DNA of 64,000 bases from Hydractinia symbiolongicarpus. Taxonomy: Eukaryota > Cnidaria > Hydrozoa > Anthoathecata > Hydractiniidae. Under the pieces are notes generated by a model. It saw only the letters and a list, made by a program, of their open reading frames with translations. It did no database searches and had not been told where the DNA came from. Positions 11,171 through 25,606 of the stretch are shown here, one piece after another. Where the stretch lies: contig NC_079876.1 in NCBI RefSeq assembly GCF_029227915.1, forward strand, positions 9,984,001 to 10,048,000, in the 5' to 3' direction. The first letter of the stretch is position 1; the number at the start of each line of letters is the position of its first letter. The position numbers and the translations under genes are program-made.

Positions 11171-13779
11171 GTGTAATCGCTGAGTTCCGACAATCATGTC
11201 AAATTAAGAAGAATGTTATTTCTTGCAGTCCAATTTTTTTCATTTATCACATTTATCAGGTCACAGTCCAAAGTTAGTTCAGTTAAGTCCCACAACCAAT
11301 CGTTTTACTGTTAAAAACGATGCAACCTAGTAATATCAGATAAATATCGCTAAATACATGTTGGTACGAATATGTGACTCAACCGTTGAAACTTAAACGG
11401 ACTGACACCGTTAGAAAGTCAGTGAAATGTAGTATTTGAAACTGTCTCTATTACTTCAGCGCGCGCTACCGGCTAGGATTGGTCCCACAGTAAGAAATGA
11501 CTCATTAATCTAAATTTTTTAAAGAAGTGCTACCACAGCGCCCAGTGTAATCGCTGAGTTCCGCCAATCATGTCAAATTAGGAGAATGTTATTTCTTGGA
11601 ATCCAATTTTCTCATTTATCACATTTATCAGGTCACAGTCCAAAGTTAGTTCAGTTAAGTCCCACAGTCAATCGTTTCACTGTTAAAAGCGATGCAACCT
11701 AGTAATATTAGATAAATGTCGCTAAATACATGTTGGTACGAATATGTGACCCAGCCGCTGTAACTCAAACGGACTGACACCGTTAGAAAGTCAATGAAAT
11801 GTAGTTTTTGAAACTGTCGCTATTTCTTTAGTGCGTGATAACGGCTAGGATTGGTCCCACAGTAAAAAATGACTTATTAATCTAAATTTTTAAATGAAGC
11901 GCTACCACAGCGCCCAGTGTAATCCCTGAGTTCCAGCAATCATGTCAAATTAAGAAGAATGTTATTTCTTGGAGTCCAATTTTTTTCATTTATCACATTT
12001 ATCAGTTCACCGTCCAAAGTTAGTTCAATTAAGTCATACAGTCAATCGTTTCACTTTTAAAAGCGAAGCAACCTAGTAATATCAGATAATGATTGATAAA
12101 TACATGATGGTACGAATATGTGACCCAACCGTTGAAACTCAAACGGACTGACACCGTTAGAAAGTCAGTGAAATGTAGTATTTGAAACTGTCTATATTAC
12201 TTCAGCGTGCGCTAACGGCTAGGATTGCTCCCACAGTAAAGAATGACTTATTTATCTAAATTTTTAAATGAAGCGCTACCACAGCGCCCGGTATAATCGC
12301 TGAGTTCCGGCAATCACGTCAAATTAAGAAGAATGTTATTTCTTGGAGTCCAATTGTCTCATTTATCATATTTATCAGGTCGCAGTCCAATGTTAGTTCA
12401 ATTAAGTCCCACAGTAAATTGTTTCATTGTTAAAAGCGATGCAACCTAGTAATATCAGAAAAATATCGCTAAATACATGTTGGTTCGAATATGTGACCCA
12501 ACCGTTGAAACTCAAACGGACTGACACCGTTAGAAAGTCAGTGAAATATAGTATTTGAAACTGTCTCTATTACTTCAGCGCGCGCTAACGGCTAGGATTG
12601 GTCCCACAGTAAAGAATGACTTATTTATCTAAATTTTTAAATGAAGCGCTACCACAGCGCCCGGTATAATCGCTGAGTTCCGGCAATCACGTCAAATTAA
12701 GAAGAATGTTAATTCTTGGAGTGCAATTGTCTCATTTATCATATTTATCAGGTCGCAGTCCAAAGTTAGTTCAATTAAGTCCCACAGTCAATCGTTTCAT
12801 TGTTAAAAGCGATGCAACCTAGTAATATCAGAAAAATATCGCTAAATACATGTTGGTACGAATAGGTGACCCAACCGTTGTAACTCAAACGAACTGACAC
12901 CGCTACAAAGTCAATGAAATGTAGTTTTTGAAACTATCGTTATTTCTTCAGCGCGCGGTAACGGATAGGATTGGTCCCACAGTAAAGAATGACTTATTTA
13001 TCTAAATTTTTAAATGAAGCGCTAACACAGCGCCCAGTATAATCGCTGAGTTCCGGCAATCACGTCAAATTAAGAAGAATGTTATTTATTGGAGTCCAAT
13101 TTTCTCATTTATCATATTTATCAGGTCGCAGTCCAAAGTTAGTTCAATTAAGTCCCACAGTCAATCGTTTCATTGTTAAAAGCGATGCAACCTAGTAATA
13201 TCAGAAAAATATCGCTAAGTACATGTTGGTACGAATAGGTGACCCAACCGTTGTAACTCAAACGGACTGACACCGTTAGAAAGTCAGTGAAATGTAGTAT
13301 TTGAAACTGTCTCTATTACTTCAGCGCGCGCTACCGGCTAGGATTGGTCCCACAGTAAGAAATGACTCATTAATCTAATTTTTTTAAAAAGTGCTACCAC
13401 AGCGCCCAGTGTAATCGCTGAGTTCCGCCAATCATGTCAAATTAGGAGAATGTTATTTCTTGGAGTCCAATTGTCTCACTCTCACATTTTTAAGGTCAGA
13501 GTCCATAATCAGTTCAATTAAGACCCACAGTCAATCGTTTCATTGTTAAAAGCGATGCAACCTAGTAATATCAGACAAATATCGCTAAATACATGTTGGT
13601 ATGAATATGTGACCCAACCGTTGAAACTCAAACGGACTGACACCGTTAGAAAGTCAGTGAAATGTAGTTTTTGAAACTGTCGCTATTTCTTTAGTGCGTG
13701 ATAACGGCTAGGATTGGTCCCACAGTAAAAAATGACTTATTAATCTAAATTTTTAAATGAAGCGCTACCACAGCGCCCA
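11171..13779 (+). repeat. 7-mer HOR pair, copy 1 (2,609 bp)
   Basis: Seven monomers in fixed order recur at 13780. Shared marks include GAGTTCCGACAATC with TTCTTGCAGTCC at the start, CAGTTCACCGTCC, GCAGTCCAATGTTAG with CCCACAGTAAATTG, and GCTAACACAGCGCC (near 13021 and 15634). A private scramble near 12083-12105 (GATAATGATTGATAAATACA) separates it from copy 2. The copies part company near 13560, where this one reads ATCAGACAAATATCG. Confidence 0.9.
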
Positions 13780-16389
13780 GTGTAATCGCTGAGTTCCGAC
13801 AATCATGTCAAATTAAGAAGAATGTTATTTCTTGCAGTCCAATTTTTTTCATTTATCACATTTATCAGGTCACAGTCCAAAGTTAGTTCAGTTAAGTCCC
13901 ACAACCAATCGTTTTACTGTTAAAAACGATGCAACCTAGTAATATCAGATAAATATCGCTAAATACATGTTGGTACGAATATGTGACTCAACCGTTGAAA
14001 CTTAAACGGACTGACACCGTTAGAAAGTCAGTGAAATGTAGTATTTGAAACTGTCTCTATTACTTCAGCGCGCGCTACCGGCTAGGATTGGTCCCACAGT
14101 AAGAAATGACTCATTAATCTAAATTTTTTAAAGAAGTGCTACCACAGCGCCCAGTGTAATCGCTGAGTTCCGCCAATCATGTCAAATTAGGAGAATGGTA
14201 TTTCTTTGAATCCAATTTTCTCATTTATCACATTTATCAGGTCACAGTCCAAAGTTAGTTCAGTTAAGTCCCACAGTCAATCGTTTCACTGTTAAAAGCG
14301 ATGCAACCTAGTAATATCAGATAAATATCGCTAAATACATGTTGGTACGAATATGTGACCCAGCCGCTGTAACTCAAACGGACTGACACCGTTAGAAAGT
14401 CAATGAAATGTAGTTTTTGAAACTGTCGCTATTTCTTTAGTGCGTGATAACGGCTAGGATTGGTCCCACAGTAAAAAATGACTTATTAATCTAAATTTTT
14501 AAATGAAGCGCTACCACAGCGCCCAGTGTAATCCCTGAGTTCCGGCAATCATGTCAAATTAAGAAGAATGTTATTTCTTGGAGTCCAATTTTTTTCATTT
14601 ATCACATTTATCAGTTCACCGTCCAAAGTTAGTTTAATTAAGTCACACAGTCAATCGTTTCACTGTTAAAAGCGAAGCAACCTAGTAATATCAGATAAAT
14701 ATTGCTAAATACATGATGGTACGAATATGTGACCCAACCGTTGAAACTCAAACGGACTGACACCGTTAGAAAGTCAGTGAAACGTAGTATTTGAAACTGT
14801 CTCTATTACTTCAGCGTGCGCTAACGGCTAGGATTGCTCCCACAGTAAAGAATGACTTATTTATCTAAATTTTTAAATGAAGCGCTACCACAGCGCCCGG
14901 TAAAATCGCTGAGTTCCGGCAATCACGTCAAATTAAGAAGAATGTTATTTCTTGGAGTCCAATTGTCTCATTTATCATATTTATCAGGTCGCAGTCCAAT
15001 GTTAGTTCAATTAAGTCCCACAGTAAATTGTTTCATTGTTAAAAGCGATGCAACCTAGTAATATCAGAAAAATATCGCTAAATACATGTTGGTTCGAATA
15101 TGTGACCCAACCGTTGAAACTCAAACGGACTGACACCGTTAGAAAGTCAGTGAAATATAGTATTTGAAACTGTCTCTATTACTTCAGCGCGCGCTAACGG
15201 CTAGGATTGGTCCCACAGTAAAGAATGACTTATTTGTCTAAATTTTTAAATGAAGCGCTACCACAGCGCCCGGTATAATCGCTGAGTTCCGGCAATCACG
15301 TCAAATTAAGAAGAATGTTAATTCTTGGAGTCCAATTGTCTCATTTATCATATTTATCAGGTCGCAGTCCAAAGTTAGTTCAATTAAGTCCCACAGTCAA
15401 TCGTTTCATTGTTAAAAGCGATGCAACCTAGTAATATCAGAAAAATATCGCTAAATACATGTTGGTACGAATAGGTGACCCAACCGTTGTAACTCAAACG
15501 AACTGACACCGCTACAAAGTCAATGAAATGTAGTTTTTGAAACTATCGTTATTTCTTCAGCGCGCGGTAACGGATAGGATTGGTCCCACAGTAAAGAATG
15601 ACTTATTTATCTAAATTTTTAAATGAAGCGCTAACACAGCGCCCAGTATAATCGCTGAGTTCCGGCAATCACGTCAAATTAAGAAGAATGTTATTTATTG
15701 GAGTCCAATTTTCTCATTTATCATATTTATCAGGTCGCAGTCCAAAGTTAGTTCAATTAAGTCCCACAGTCAATCGTTTCATTGTTAAAAGCGATGCAAC
15801 CTAGTAATATCAGAAAAATATCGCTAAATACATGTTGGTACGAATAGGTGACCCAACCGTTGTAACTCAAACGGACTGACACCGTTAGAAAGTCAGTGAA
15901 ATGTAGTATTTGAAACTGTCTCTATTACTTCAGCGCGCGCTACCGGCTAGGATTGGTCCCACAGTAAGAAATGACTCATTAATCTAAATTTTTTAAAGAA
16001 GTGCTACCACAGCGCCCAGTGTAATCGCTGAGTTCCGCCAATCATGTCAAATTAAGAGAATGTTATTTCTTGGAGTCCAATTGTCTCACTTTCACATTTT
16101 TAAGGTCAGAGTCCATAATCAGTTCAATTAAGACCCACAGTCAATCGTTTCATTGTTAAAAGCGATGCAACCTAGTAATATCAAAAAAAATATCGCTAAA
16201 TACATGTTGGTACGAATATGTGACCCAACCGTTATAACTCAAACGGACTGAACCGTTAGAAAGTCAATGAAATGTAGTTTTTGAAACTGTCGCTATTTCT
16301 TCAGCGCGCGATAACGGCTAGGATTGGTCCCACAGTAAAAAATGACTTATTAATATAAATTTTTAAATGAAGCGCTACCACAGCGCCCA
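13780..16389 (+). repeat. 7-mer HOR pair, copy 2 (about 2,610 bp)
   Basis: This carries the same seven subtypes as 11171-13779 in the same order. Near 14903 a T-to-A change turns GGTATAATCG into GGTAAAATCG, which removes a stop and is the only reason a 68-codon open frame exists at 14852-15058. The last part (from about 16175) uses TATCAAAAAAAATATCG and CCGTTATAAC, unlike copy 1. It is non-coding. Confidence 0.9.
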
Positions 16390-18998
16390 GTGTAATCGCT
16401 GAGTTCCGGCAGTCATGTCAAATTAAGAAGAATGTTATTTCTTGGAGTCCAATTTTTTTCATTTATCACATTTATCAGGTCACAGTCCAAAGTTAGTTCA
16501 GTTAAGTCCCACAGCCAATCGTTTCACTGTTAAAAACGATGCAACCTAGTAATATCAGATAAATATCGCTAAATACATGTTGGTACGAATATGTGACCCA
16601 ACCGTTGAAGCTTAAACGGACTGACACCGTTAGAAAGTCAGTGAAATGTAGTATTTGAAACTGTCTCTATTACTTCAGCGCGCGCTACCGGGTAGGATTG
16701 GTCCCACAGTAAGAAATGACTCATTAATCTAAATTTTTTAAAGAAGTGCTACCACAGCGCCCAGTGTAATCGCTGAGTTCCGCCAATCATGTCAAATTAG
16801 GAGAATGTTATTTCTTGGAGGCCAATTGTCTCACTTTCACATTTTTAAGGTCACAGTCCATAATCAGTTCAAATAAGACCCACAGTCAATCGTTTCATTG
16901 TTAAAAGCGATGCAACCTAGTAATATCAGAAAAATATCGCTAAATACAAGTTGGTACGAATATGTGACCAAACCGTTATAACTCAAACGGACTGACACCG
17001 TTAGAAAGTCAGTTAAATGTAGTATTTGAAACTGTCTCTATTACTTCAGCGCGCGATAACGGCTAGGATTGGTCCCACAGAAAAAAATGACTTTTTTATC
17101 TTAATTTTTAATTGAAGCGCTACCACAGCGCCTAGTGTAATTGCTAAGTTTCGGCAGTCATGTCAAATTAAGAAGAATGTTATTTCTTGGAGTCCAATTG
17201 TCTCACTGATAACATTTATAAGGTCACAGACCAAAATCAGTTCAATTATGTGCCACAGTCAATCGTTTCACTGTTAAAAGCAATGCACCATAGTAATATC
17301 AAAAAAATATCGCTAAATACATGTTGGTACGAATATGTGACCCAACCGTAATAACTCAAACGGACTGAACCGTTAGAAAGTCAATGAAATGTAGTTTTTG
17401 AAACTGTCGCTATTTCTTCAGCGCGAGATAACGGATAGGATTGGTCCCACAGTAAAAAATGTCTTTTTCATCTTAATTTTTAATTAAGGCGCTACCACAG
17501 CGCCTAGAGTAATCGCTGAGTTTTGGTAGTCATGTCAAATTAAGAAGAATGTTATTTCTTGGAGTCCAATTTTTTTCATTTATCACATTTATCAGGTCAC
17601 AGTCCAAAGTTAGTTCAGTTAAGTCCCACAGCCAATCGTTTCACTGTTAAAAACGATGCAACCTAGTAATATCAGATAAATATCGCTAAATACTCGTTGG
17701 TACGAATATGTGACCCAACCGCTGTAACTCAAACGGACTGACACCGTTAGAAAGTCAATGAAATGTAGTTTTTGAAACTGTCGCTATTTCTTTAGTGCGT
17801 GATAACGGCTAGGATTGGTCCCACAGTAAAAAATGACTTATTAATCTAAATTTTTAAATGAAGCGCTACCACAGCGCCCAGTGTAATCCCTGAGTTCCGG
17901 CAATCATGTCAAATTAAGAAGAATGTTATTTCTTGGAGTCCAATTTTTTTCATTTATCACATTTATCAGTTCACCGTCCAAAGTTAGTTCAATTAAGTCA
18001 CACAGTCAATCGTTTCACTGTTAAAAGCGAAGCAACCTAGTAATATCAGATAAATATTGCTAAATACATGATGGTACGAATATGTGTCCCAACCGTTGAA
18101 ACTCAAACGGACTGACACCGTTAGAAAGTCAGTGAAATGTAGTATTTGAAACTGTCTCTATTACTTTAGCGTGCGCTAACGGCTAGGATTGCTCCCACAG
18201 TAAAGAATGACTTATTTATCTAAATTTTTAAATGAAGCGCTACCACAGCGCCAGGTATAATCGCTGAGTTCCGGCAATCACGTCAAATTAAGAAGAATGT
18301 TATTTCTTGGAGTCCAATTTTCTTATTTATCATATTTTTCAGGTTGCAGTCCAAAGTTAGTTCAATTAAGTCCCACAGTAACCTGTTTCATTGTTAAAAG
18401 CGATGCAACCTAGTAATACCAGATAAATATCGCTAAATACATGTTGGTACGAATATGTGACCTAACCGTTGAAACTTAAACGGACTGACACCGTTAGAAA
18501 GTCAGTGAAATGTAGTATTTGAAACTGTCTCTATTACTTCGGCGCGCGCTACCGGCTAGGATTGGTCCCACAGTAAGAAATGGCTCATTAATCTAAATTT
18601 TTTAAAGAAGTGCTACCACAGCGCCCAGTGTAATCGCTGAGTTCCGCCAATCATGTCAAATTAGGAGAATGTTATTTCTTTGAATCCAATTTTCTCATTT
18701 ATCACATTTATCAGGTCACAGTCCAAAGTTAGTTCAGTTAAGTCCCACAGTCAATCGTTTCACTGTTAAAAGCGATGCAACCTAGTAATATCAGATAAAT
18801 ATCGCTAAATACATGTTGGTACGAATATGTGACCCAACCGCTGTAACTCAAACGGACTGACACCGTTAGAAAGTCAATGAAATGTAGTTTTTGAAACTGT
18901 CGCTATTTCTTTAGTGCGTGATAACGGCTAGATTGGTCCCACAGTAAAAAATGACTTATTAATCTAAATTTTTAAATGAAGCGCTACCACAGCGCCCA
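16390..18998 (+). repeat. Mixed monomers, no gene
   Basis: Seven monomers of varied subtype lie here. They include divergent boxes near 16830 (CACTTTCACATTTTTAAGG) and near 17206 (CTGATAACATTTATAAGG), and a unit with AATTAAGGCGCTACC and GAGTTTTGGTAGTC near 17485-17530. From about 18780 the sequence belongs to the next 7-mer duplication. Nothing but satellite is visible. Confidence 0.83.
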
Positions 18999-21609
18999 GT
19001 GTAATCCCTGAGTTCCGGCAATCATGTCAAATTAAGAAAAATGTTATTTCTTGGAGTCCAATTTCTTTCATTTATCACATTTATCAGTTCACCGTCCAAA
19101 GTTAGTTCAATTAAGTCACACAGTCAATCGTTTCACTGTTAAAAGCGAAGCAACCTAGTAATATCAGATAAATATTGCTAAATACATGATGGTACGAATA
19201 TGTGACCCAACCGTTGAAACTCAAACGGACTGACACCGTTAGAAAGTCAGTGAAATGTAGTATTTGAAACTGTCTCTATTACTTTAGCGTGTGCTAACGG
19301 CTAGGATTGCTCCCACAGTAAAGAATGACTTAATTATCTAAATTTTTAAATGAAGCGCTACCACAGCGCCCGGTATAATCGCTGAGTTCCGGCAATCACG
19401 TCAAATTAAGAAGAATGTTATTTCTTGGAGTCCAATTGTCTCATTTATCATATTTTTCAGGTCGCAGTCCAAAGTTAGTTCAATTAAGTCCCACAGTAAA
19501 TTGTTTCATTGTTAAAAGCGATGCAACCTAGTAATATCAGAAAAATATCGCTAAATACATGTTGGTTCGAATATGTGACCCAACCGTTGAAACTCAAACG
19601 GACTGACACCGTTAGAAAGTCAGTGAAATTTAGTATTTGAAACTGTCTCTATTACTTCAGCGCGCGCTAACGGCTAGGATTGGTCCCACAGTAAAGAATG
19701 ACTTATTTATCTAAATTTTTAAATGAAGCGCTACTACAGCGCCCGGTATAATCGCTGAGTTCCGTCAATCACGTCAAATTAAGAAGAATGTTAATTCTTG
19801 GAGTCCAATTGTCTCATTTATCATATTTATCAGGTCGCAGTCCAAAGTTAGTTCAATTAAGTCCCACAGTCAATCGTTTCATTGTTAAAAGCGATGCAAC
19901 CTAGTAATATCAGAAAAATATCGCTAAATACATGTTGGTACGAATAGGTGACCCAACCGTTGTAACTCAAACGAACTGACACCGCTACAAAGTCAATGAA
20001 ATGTAGTTTTTGAAACTGTCGTTATTTTTTCAGCGCGCGGTAACGGATAGGATTAGTCCCACAGTAAAGAATGACTTATTTATCTAAATTTTTAAATGAA
20101 GCGCTACCACAGCACCCAGTATAATCGCTGAGTTCCGGCAATCACGTCAAATTAAGAAGAATGTTATTTATTGGAGTCCAATTTTCTCATTTATCATATT
20201 TATCAGGTCGCAGTCCAAAGTTAGTTCAATTAAGTCCCACAGTCAATCGTTTCATTGTTAAAAACGATGCAACCTAGTAATATCAGAAAAATATCGCTAA
20301 ATACATGTTGGTACGAATAGGTGACCCAACCATTGAAACTTAAACGGACTGACACCATTAGAAAGTCAGTGAAATGTAGTATTTGAAACTGTCTCTATTA
20401 CTTCAGCGCGCGCTACCGGCTAGGATTGGTCCCACAGTAAGAAATGACTCATTAATCTAAATTTTTTAAAGAAGTGCAACCACAGCGCCCAGTGTAATCG
20501 CTGAGTTCCGGCAATCATGTCAAATTAGGAGAATGTTATTTCTTGGAATCCAATTTTCTCATTTATCACATTTATCAGGTCACAGTCCAAAGTTAGTTCA
20601 GTTAAGTCCCACAGTCAATCGTTTCACTGTTAAAAGCGATGCAACCTAGTAATATCAGATAATAATCGCTAAATACATGTTGGTACGATTATGTGACCCA
20701 ACCGCTGTAACTCAAACGGACTGACACCGTTAGAAAGTCAATGAAATGTAGTATTTGAAACTGTCTATATTACTTCAGCGCGCGCTAACGGCTAGGATTT
20801 GTCTCACAGTAAAGAATGACTTATTTATCTAAATTTTTAAATGAAGCGCTACCACAGCGAACCGGTATAACCGCTGAGTTCCGGCAATCACGTCAAATTA
20901 AGAAGAATGTTATTTCTTGGAGTCCAATTGTCTCATTTATCATAATTATCAGGTCGCAGTCCAAAGTTAGTTCAATTAAGTCCCACAGTCAATCGTTTCA
21001 TTGTTAAAAGCGATGCAACCTAGTAATATCAGAAAAATATCGCTAAATACATGTTGGTACGAATAGGTGACCAAACCGTTGTAACTCAAACGGACTGACA
21101 CCGTTAGAAAGTCAGTGAAATGTAGTATTTGAAACTGTCTCTATTACTTTAACGCGCGCTAACGGCTAGGATTGGTCCCACAGTAAAAATGACTTATTAA
21201 TCTAAATTTTTAAATGAAGCGCTACCACAGCGCCCAGTGTAATCGCTGAGTTCCGGCAATCATGTCAAATTAAGAAGAATGTTATTTCTTGGAGTCCAAT
21301 TTTTTTCATTTATCACATTTATCAGGTCACAGTCCAAAGTTAGTTCATTTAAGTCCCACAGCCAATCGTTTCACTGTTAAAAACGATGCAACCTAGTAAT
21401 ATCAGATAAATATCGCTAAATACATGTTGGTACGAATATGTGACCCAACCGCTGTAACTCAAACGGACTGACACCGTTAGAAAGTCAATGAAATGTAGTT
21501 TTTGAAACTGTCGCTATTTCTTTAGTGCGTGATAACGGCTAGATTGGTCCCACAGTAAAAAATGACTTATTAATCTAAATTTTTAAATGAAGCGCTACCA
21601 CAGCGCCCA
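18999..21609 (+). repeat. 7-mer HOR pair, copy 1 (2,611 bp)
   Basis: The block recurs at 2,611-bp offset. Shared rare marks fix the register: GGCTAGATTGG with one G lost (18931 and 21542), AAGAAAAATGTTATT, CTTAATTATC, TTCCGTCAATCACG, CAGCACCCAG, and GCGAACCGG with one extra base near 20858 and 23469. The lost G lies just left of the nominal start, so the duplicated segment begins nearer 18780. Confidence 0.92.
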
Positions 21610-24050
21610 GTGTAATCCCTGAGTTCCGGCAATCATGTCAAATTAAGAAAAATGTTATTTCTTGGAGTCCAATTTTTTTCATTTATCACATTTATCAGTT
21701 CACCGTCCAAAGTTAGTTCAATTAAGTCACACAGTCAATCGTTTCACTGTTAAAAGCGAAGCAACCTAGTAATATCAGATAAATATTGCTAAATACATGA
21801 TGGTACGAATATGTGACCCAACCGTTGAAACTCAAACGGACTGACACCGTTAGAAAGTCAGTGAAATGTAGTATTTGAAACTGTCTCTATTACTTTAGCG
21901 TGTGCTAACGGCTAGGATTGCTCCCACAGTAAAGAATGACTTAATTATCTAAATTTTTAAATGAAGCGCTACCACAGCGCCCGGTATAATCGCTGAGTTC
22001 CGGCAATCACGTCAAATTAAGAAGAATGTTATTTCTTGGAGTCCAATTGTCTCATTTATCATATTTTTCAGGTCGCAGTCCAAAGTTAGTTCAATTAAGT
22101 CCCACAGTAAATTGTTTCATTGTTAAAAGCGATGCAACCTAGTAATATCAGAAAAATATCGCTAAATACATGTTGGTTCGAATATGTGACCCAACCGTTG
22201 AAACTCAAACGGACTGACACCGTTAGAAAGTCAGTGAAATTTAGTATTTGAAACTGTCTCTATTACTTCAGCGCGCGCTAACGGCTAGGATTGGTCCCAC
22301 AGTAAAGAATGACTTATTTATCTAAATTTTTAAATGAAGCGCTACTACAGCGCCCGGTATAATCGCTGAGTTCCGTCAATCACGTCAAATTAAGAAGAAT
22401 GTTAATTCTTGGAGTCCAATTGTCTCATTTATCATATTTATCAGGTCGCAGTCCAAAGTTAGTTCAATTAAGTCCCACAGTCAATCGTTTAATTGTTAAA
22501 AGCGATGCAACCTAGTAATATCAGAAAAATATCGCTAAATACATGTTGGTACGAATAGGTGACCCAACCGTTGTAACTCAAACGAACTGACACCGCTACA
22601 AAGTCAATGAAATGTAGTTTTTGAAACTGTTGTTATTTTATCAGCGCGCGGTAACGGATAGGATTAGTCCCACAATAAAGAATGACTTATTTATCTAAAT
22701 TTTTAAATGAAGCGCTACCACAGCACCCAGTATAATCGCTGAGTTCCGGCAATCACGTCAAATTAAGAAGAATGTTATTTATTGGAGTCCAATTTTCTCA
22801 TTTATCATATTTATCAGGTCGCAGTCCAAAGTTAGTTCAATTAAGTCCCACAGTCAATCGTTTCATTGTTAAAAACGATGCAACCTAGTAATATCAGAAA
22901 AATATCGCTAAATACATGTTGGTACGAATAGGTGACCCAACCATTGAAACTTAAACGGAATGACACCGTTAGAAAGTCAGTGAAATGTAGTATTTGAAAC
23001 TGTCTCTATTACTTCAGCGCGCGCTACCGGCTAGGATTGGTCCCACAGTAAGAAATGACTCATTAATCTAAATTTTTTAAAGAAGTGCAACCACAGCGCC
23101 CAGTGTAATCGCTGAGTTCCGGCAATCATGTCAAATTAGGAGAATGTTATTTCTTGGAATCCAATTTTCTCATTTATCACATTTATCAGGTCACAGTCCA
23201 AAGTTAGTTCAGTTAAGTCCCACAGTCAATCGTTTCACTGTTAAAAGCGATGCAACCTAGTAATATCAGATAAATATCGCTAAATACATGTTGGTACGAT
23301 TATGTGACCCAACCGCTGTAACTCAAACGGACTGACACCGTTAGAAAGTCAATGAAATGTAGTATTTGAAACTGTCTATATTACTTCAGCGCGCGCTAAC
23401 GGCTAGGATTTGTCTCACAGTAAAGAATGACTTATTTATCTAAATTTTTAAATGAAGCGCTACCACAGCGAACCGGTATAATCGCTGAGTTCCGGCAATC
23501 ACGTCAAATTAAGAAGAATGTTATTTCTTGGAGTCCAATTGTCTCATTTATCATAATTATCAGGTCGCAGTCCAAAGTTAGTTCAATTAAGTCCCACAGT
23601 CAATCGTTTCATTGTTAAAAGCGATGCAACCTAGTAATATCAGAAAAATATCGCTAAATACATGTTGGTACGAATAGGTGACCCAACCGTTGTTACTCAA
23701 ACGGACTGACACCGTTAGAAAGTCAGTGAAATGTAGTATTTGAAACTGTCTCTATTACTTTAACGCGCGCTAACGGCTAGGATTGGTCCCACAGTAAAAA
23801 TGACTTATTAATCTAAATTTTTAAATGAAGCGCTACCACAGCGCCCAGTGTAATCGCTGAGTTCCGGCAATCATGTCAAATTAAGAAGAATGTTATTTCT
23901 TGGAGTCCAATTTTTTTCATTTATCACATTTATCAGGTCACAGTCCAAAGTTAGTTCAGTTAAGTCCCACAGCCAATCGTTTCACTGTTAAAAACGAAGC
24001 AACCTAGTAATATCAGATAAATATCGCTAAATACATGTTGGTACGAATAT
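21610..24050 (+). repeat. 7-mer HOR pair, copy 2
   Basis: This repeats the previous 2,611 bp with few changes. The match ends near 24055, where this copy reads CCGTTGAAACTTAAACGG and copy 1 reads CCGCTGTAACTC. Its last part is also inside the next (2,237-bp) duplication, so the two events overlap. The open frames of 63 codons at 20816, 23427 and 25664 are the same satellite stretch carried by these duplications; they exist because one inserted base (GCGAACCGG for GCGCCCGG) shifts past a stop. Confidence 0.9.
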
Positions 24051-25606
24051 GTGACCCAACCGTTGAAACTTAAACGGACTGACACCGTTAGAAAGTCAGT
24101 GAAATGTAGTATTTGAAACTGTCTCTATTACTTCAGCGCGCGTTACCGGCTAGGATTGGTCCCACAGTAAGAAATGACTTATTAATCTAAATTTTTAAAG
24201 AAGTGCTATTACAGCGCCCAGTGTAATCGCTGAGTTCCGCCAATCATGTCAAGTTAGGAGAATGTTATTTCTTGGAATCCAATTTTCTCATTTATCACAT
24301 TTATCAGGTCACAGTCCAAAGTTAGTTCAGTTAAGTCCCACAGTAAATTGTTTCATTGTTAAAAGCGATGCAACCTAGTAATATCAGAAAAATATCGCTA
24401 AATACTGTTGGTTCGAATATGTGACCCAACCGTTGAAACTCAAACGGACTGACACCGTTAGAAAGTCAGTAAAATATAGTATTTGAAACTGTCTCTATTA
24501 CTTCAGCGCGCGCTAACGGCTAGGATTGGTCCCACAGTAAAGAATGACTTATTTATCTAAGTTTTTAAATGAAGCGCTACCACAGCGCCCGGTATAATCG
24601 CTGAGTTCCGGCAATCACGTCAAATTAAGAAGAATGTTAATTCTTGGAGTCCAATTGTCTCATTTATCATATTTATCAGGTCGCAGTCCAAAGTTAGTTC
24701 AATTAAGTCCCACAGTCAATCGTTTCATTGTTAAAAGCGATGCAACCTAGTAATATCAGAAAAATATCGCTAAATACATGTTGGTACGAATGGGTGACCC
24801 AACCGTTGTAACTCAAACGAACTGACACCGCTACAAAGTCAATGAAATGTAGTTTTTGAAACTATCGTTATTTCTTCAGCGCGCGGTAACGGATAGGATT
24901 GGTCCCACCGTAAAGAATGACTTATTTATCTAAATGTTTAAATGAAGCGCTACCACAGCGCCCGGTATAATCGCTGAGTTCCGGCAATCACGTCAAATTA
25001 AGAAGAATGTTAATTCTTGGAGTCCAATTGTCTCATTTATCATATTTATCAGGTCGCAGTCCAAAGTTAGTTCAATTAAGTCCCACAGTCAATCGTTTCA
25101 TTGTTAAAAGCGATGCAACCTAGTAATATCAGATAAATATCGCTAAATACATGTTGGTACGAATAGGTGACCCAACCGTTGTAACTCAAACGAACTGACA
25201 CCGTTAGAAAGTCAATGAAATGTAGTTTTTGAAACTGTCGCTATTTGTTTAGTGCGTGATAACGGCTAGGATTGGTCCCACAGTAAAAAATGACTTATTA
25301 ATCTAAATTTTTAAATGAAGCGCTACTACAGCGCCCAGTGTAATCCCTGAGTTCCGGCAATCATGTCAAATTAAGAAGAATGTTATTTCTTGGAGTCCAA
25401 ATTTTTTCATTTATCACATTTATCAGCTCACCGTCCAAAGTTAGTTCAATTAAGTCACACAGTCAATCGTTTCACTGTTAAAAGCGAAGCAACCTAGTAA
25501 TATCAGATAAATATTGCTAAATACATGATGGTACGAATATGTGACCCAACCGTTGAAACTCAAACGGACTGACACCGTTAGAAAGTCAGTGAAATGTAGT
25601 ATTTGA
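23370..25606 (+). repeat. 6-mer HOR pair, copy 1 (2,237 bp)
   Basis: Six monomers recur at 2,237-bp offset. Shared rare marks are GTGCTATTACAGCG (24203 and 26440), AAATACTGTTGG with one base lost (24401 and 26638), AATGGGTGACCC (24790 and 27027), GGTCCCACCG (24901 and 27138), and CAAATTTTTTCATTT with CAGCTCACCGTCC. The left limit lies near 23360-23370 and the right near 25610. Limits are approximate because the flanks are also satellite. Confidence 0.92.

Noticed and set aside
14852-15058. 68-codon open frame
   Set aside because: It lies wholly inside satellite; one T-to-A change at about 14903 removes a stop present in sister copies. No start signal, and the frame is not kept among copies.
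20816-21007. 63-codon open frame, repeated at 23427-23618 and 25664-25855
   Set aside because: The three are copies of one satellite stretch spread by tandem duplication. They exist because of a one-base insertion. Their similarity reflects recent duplication, not protein conservation.
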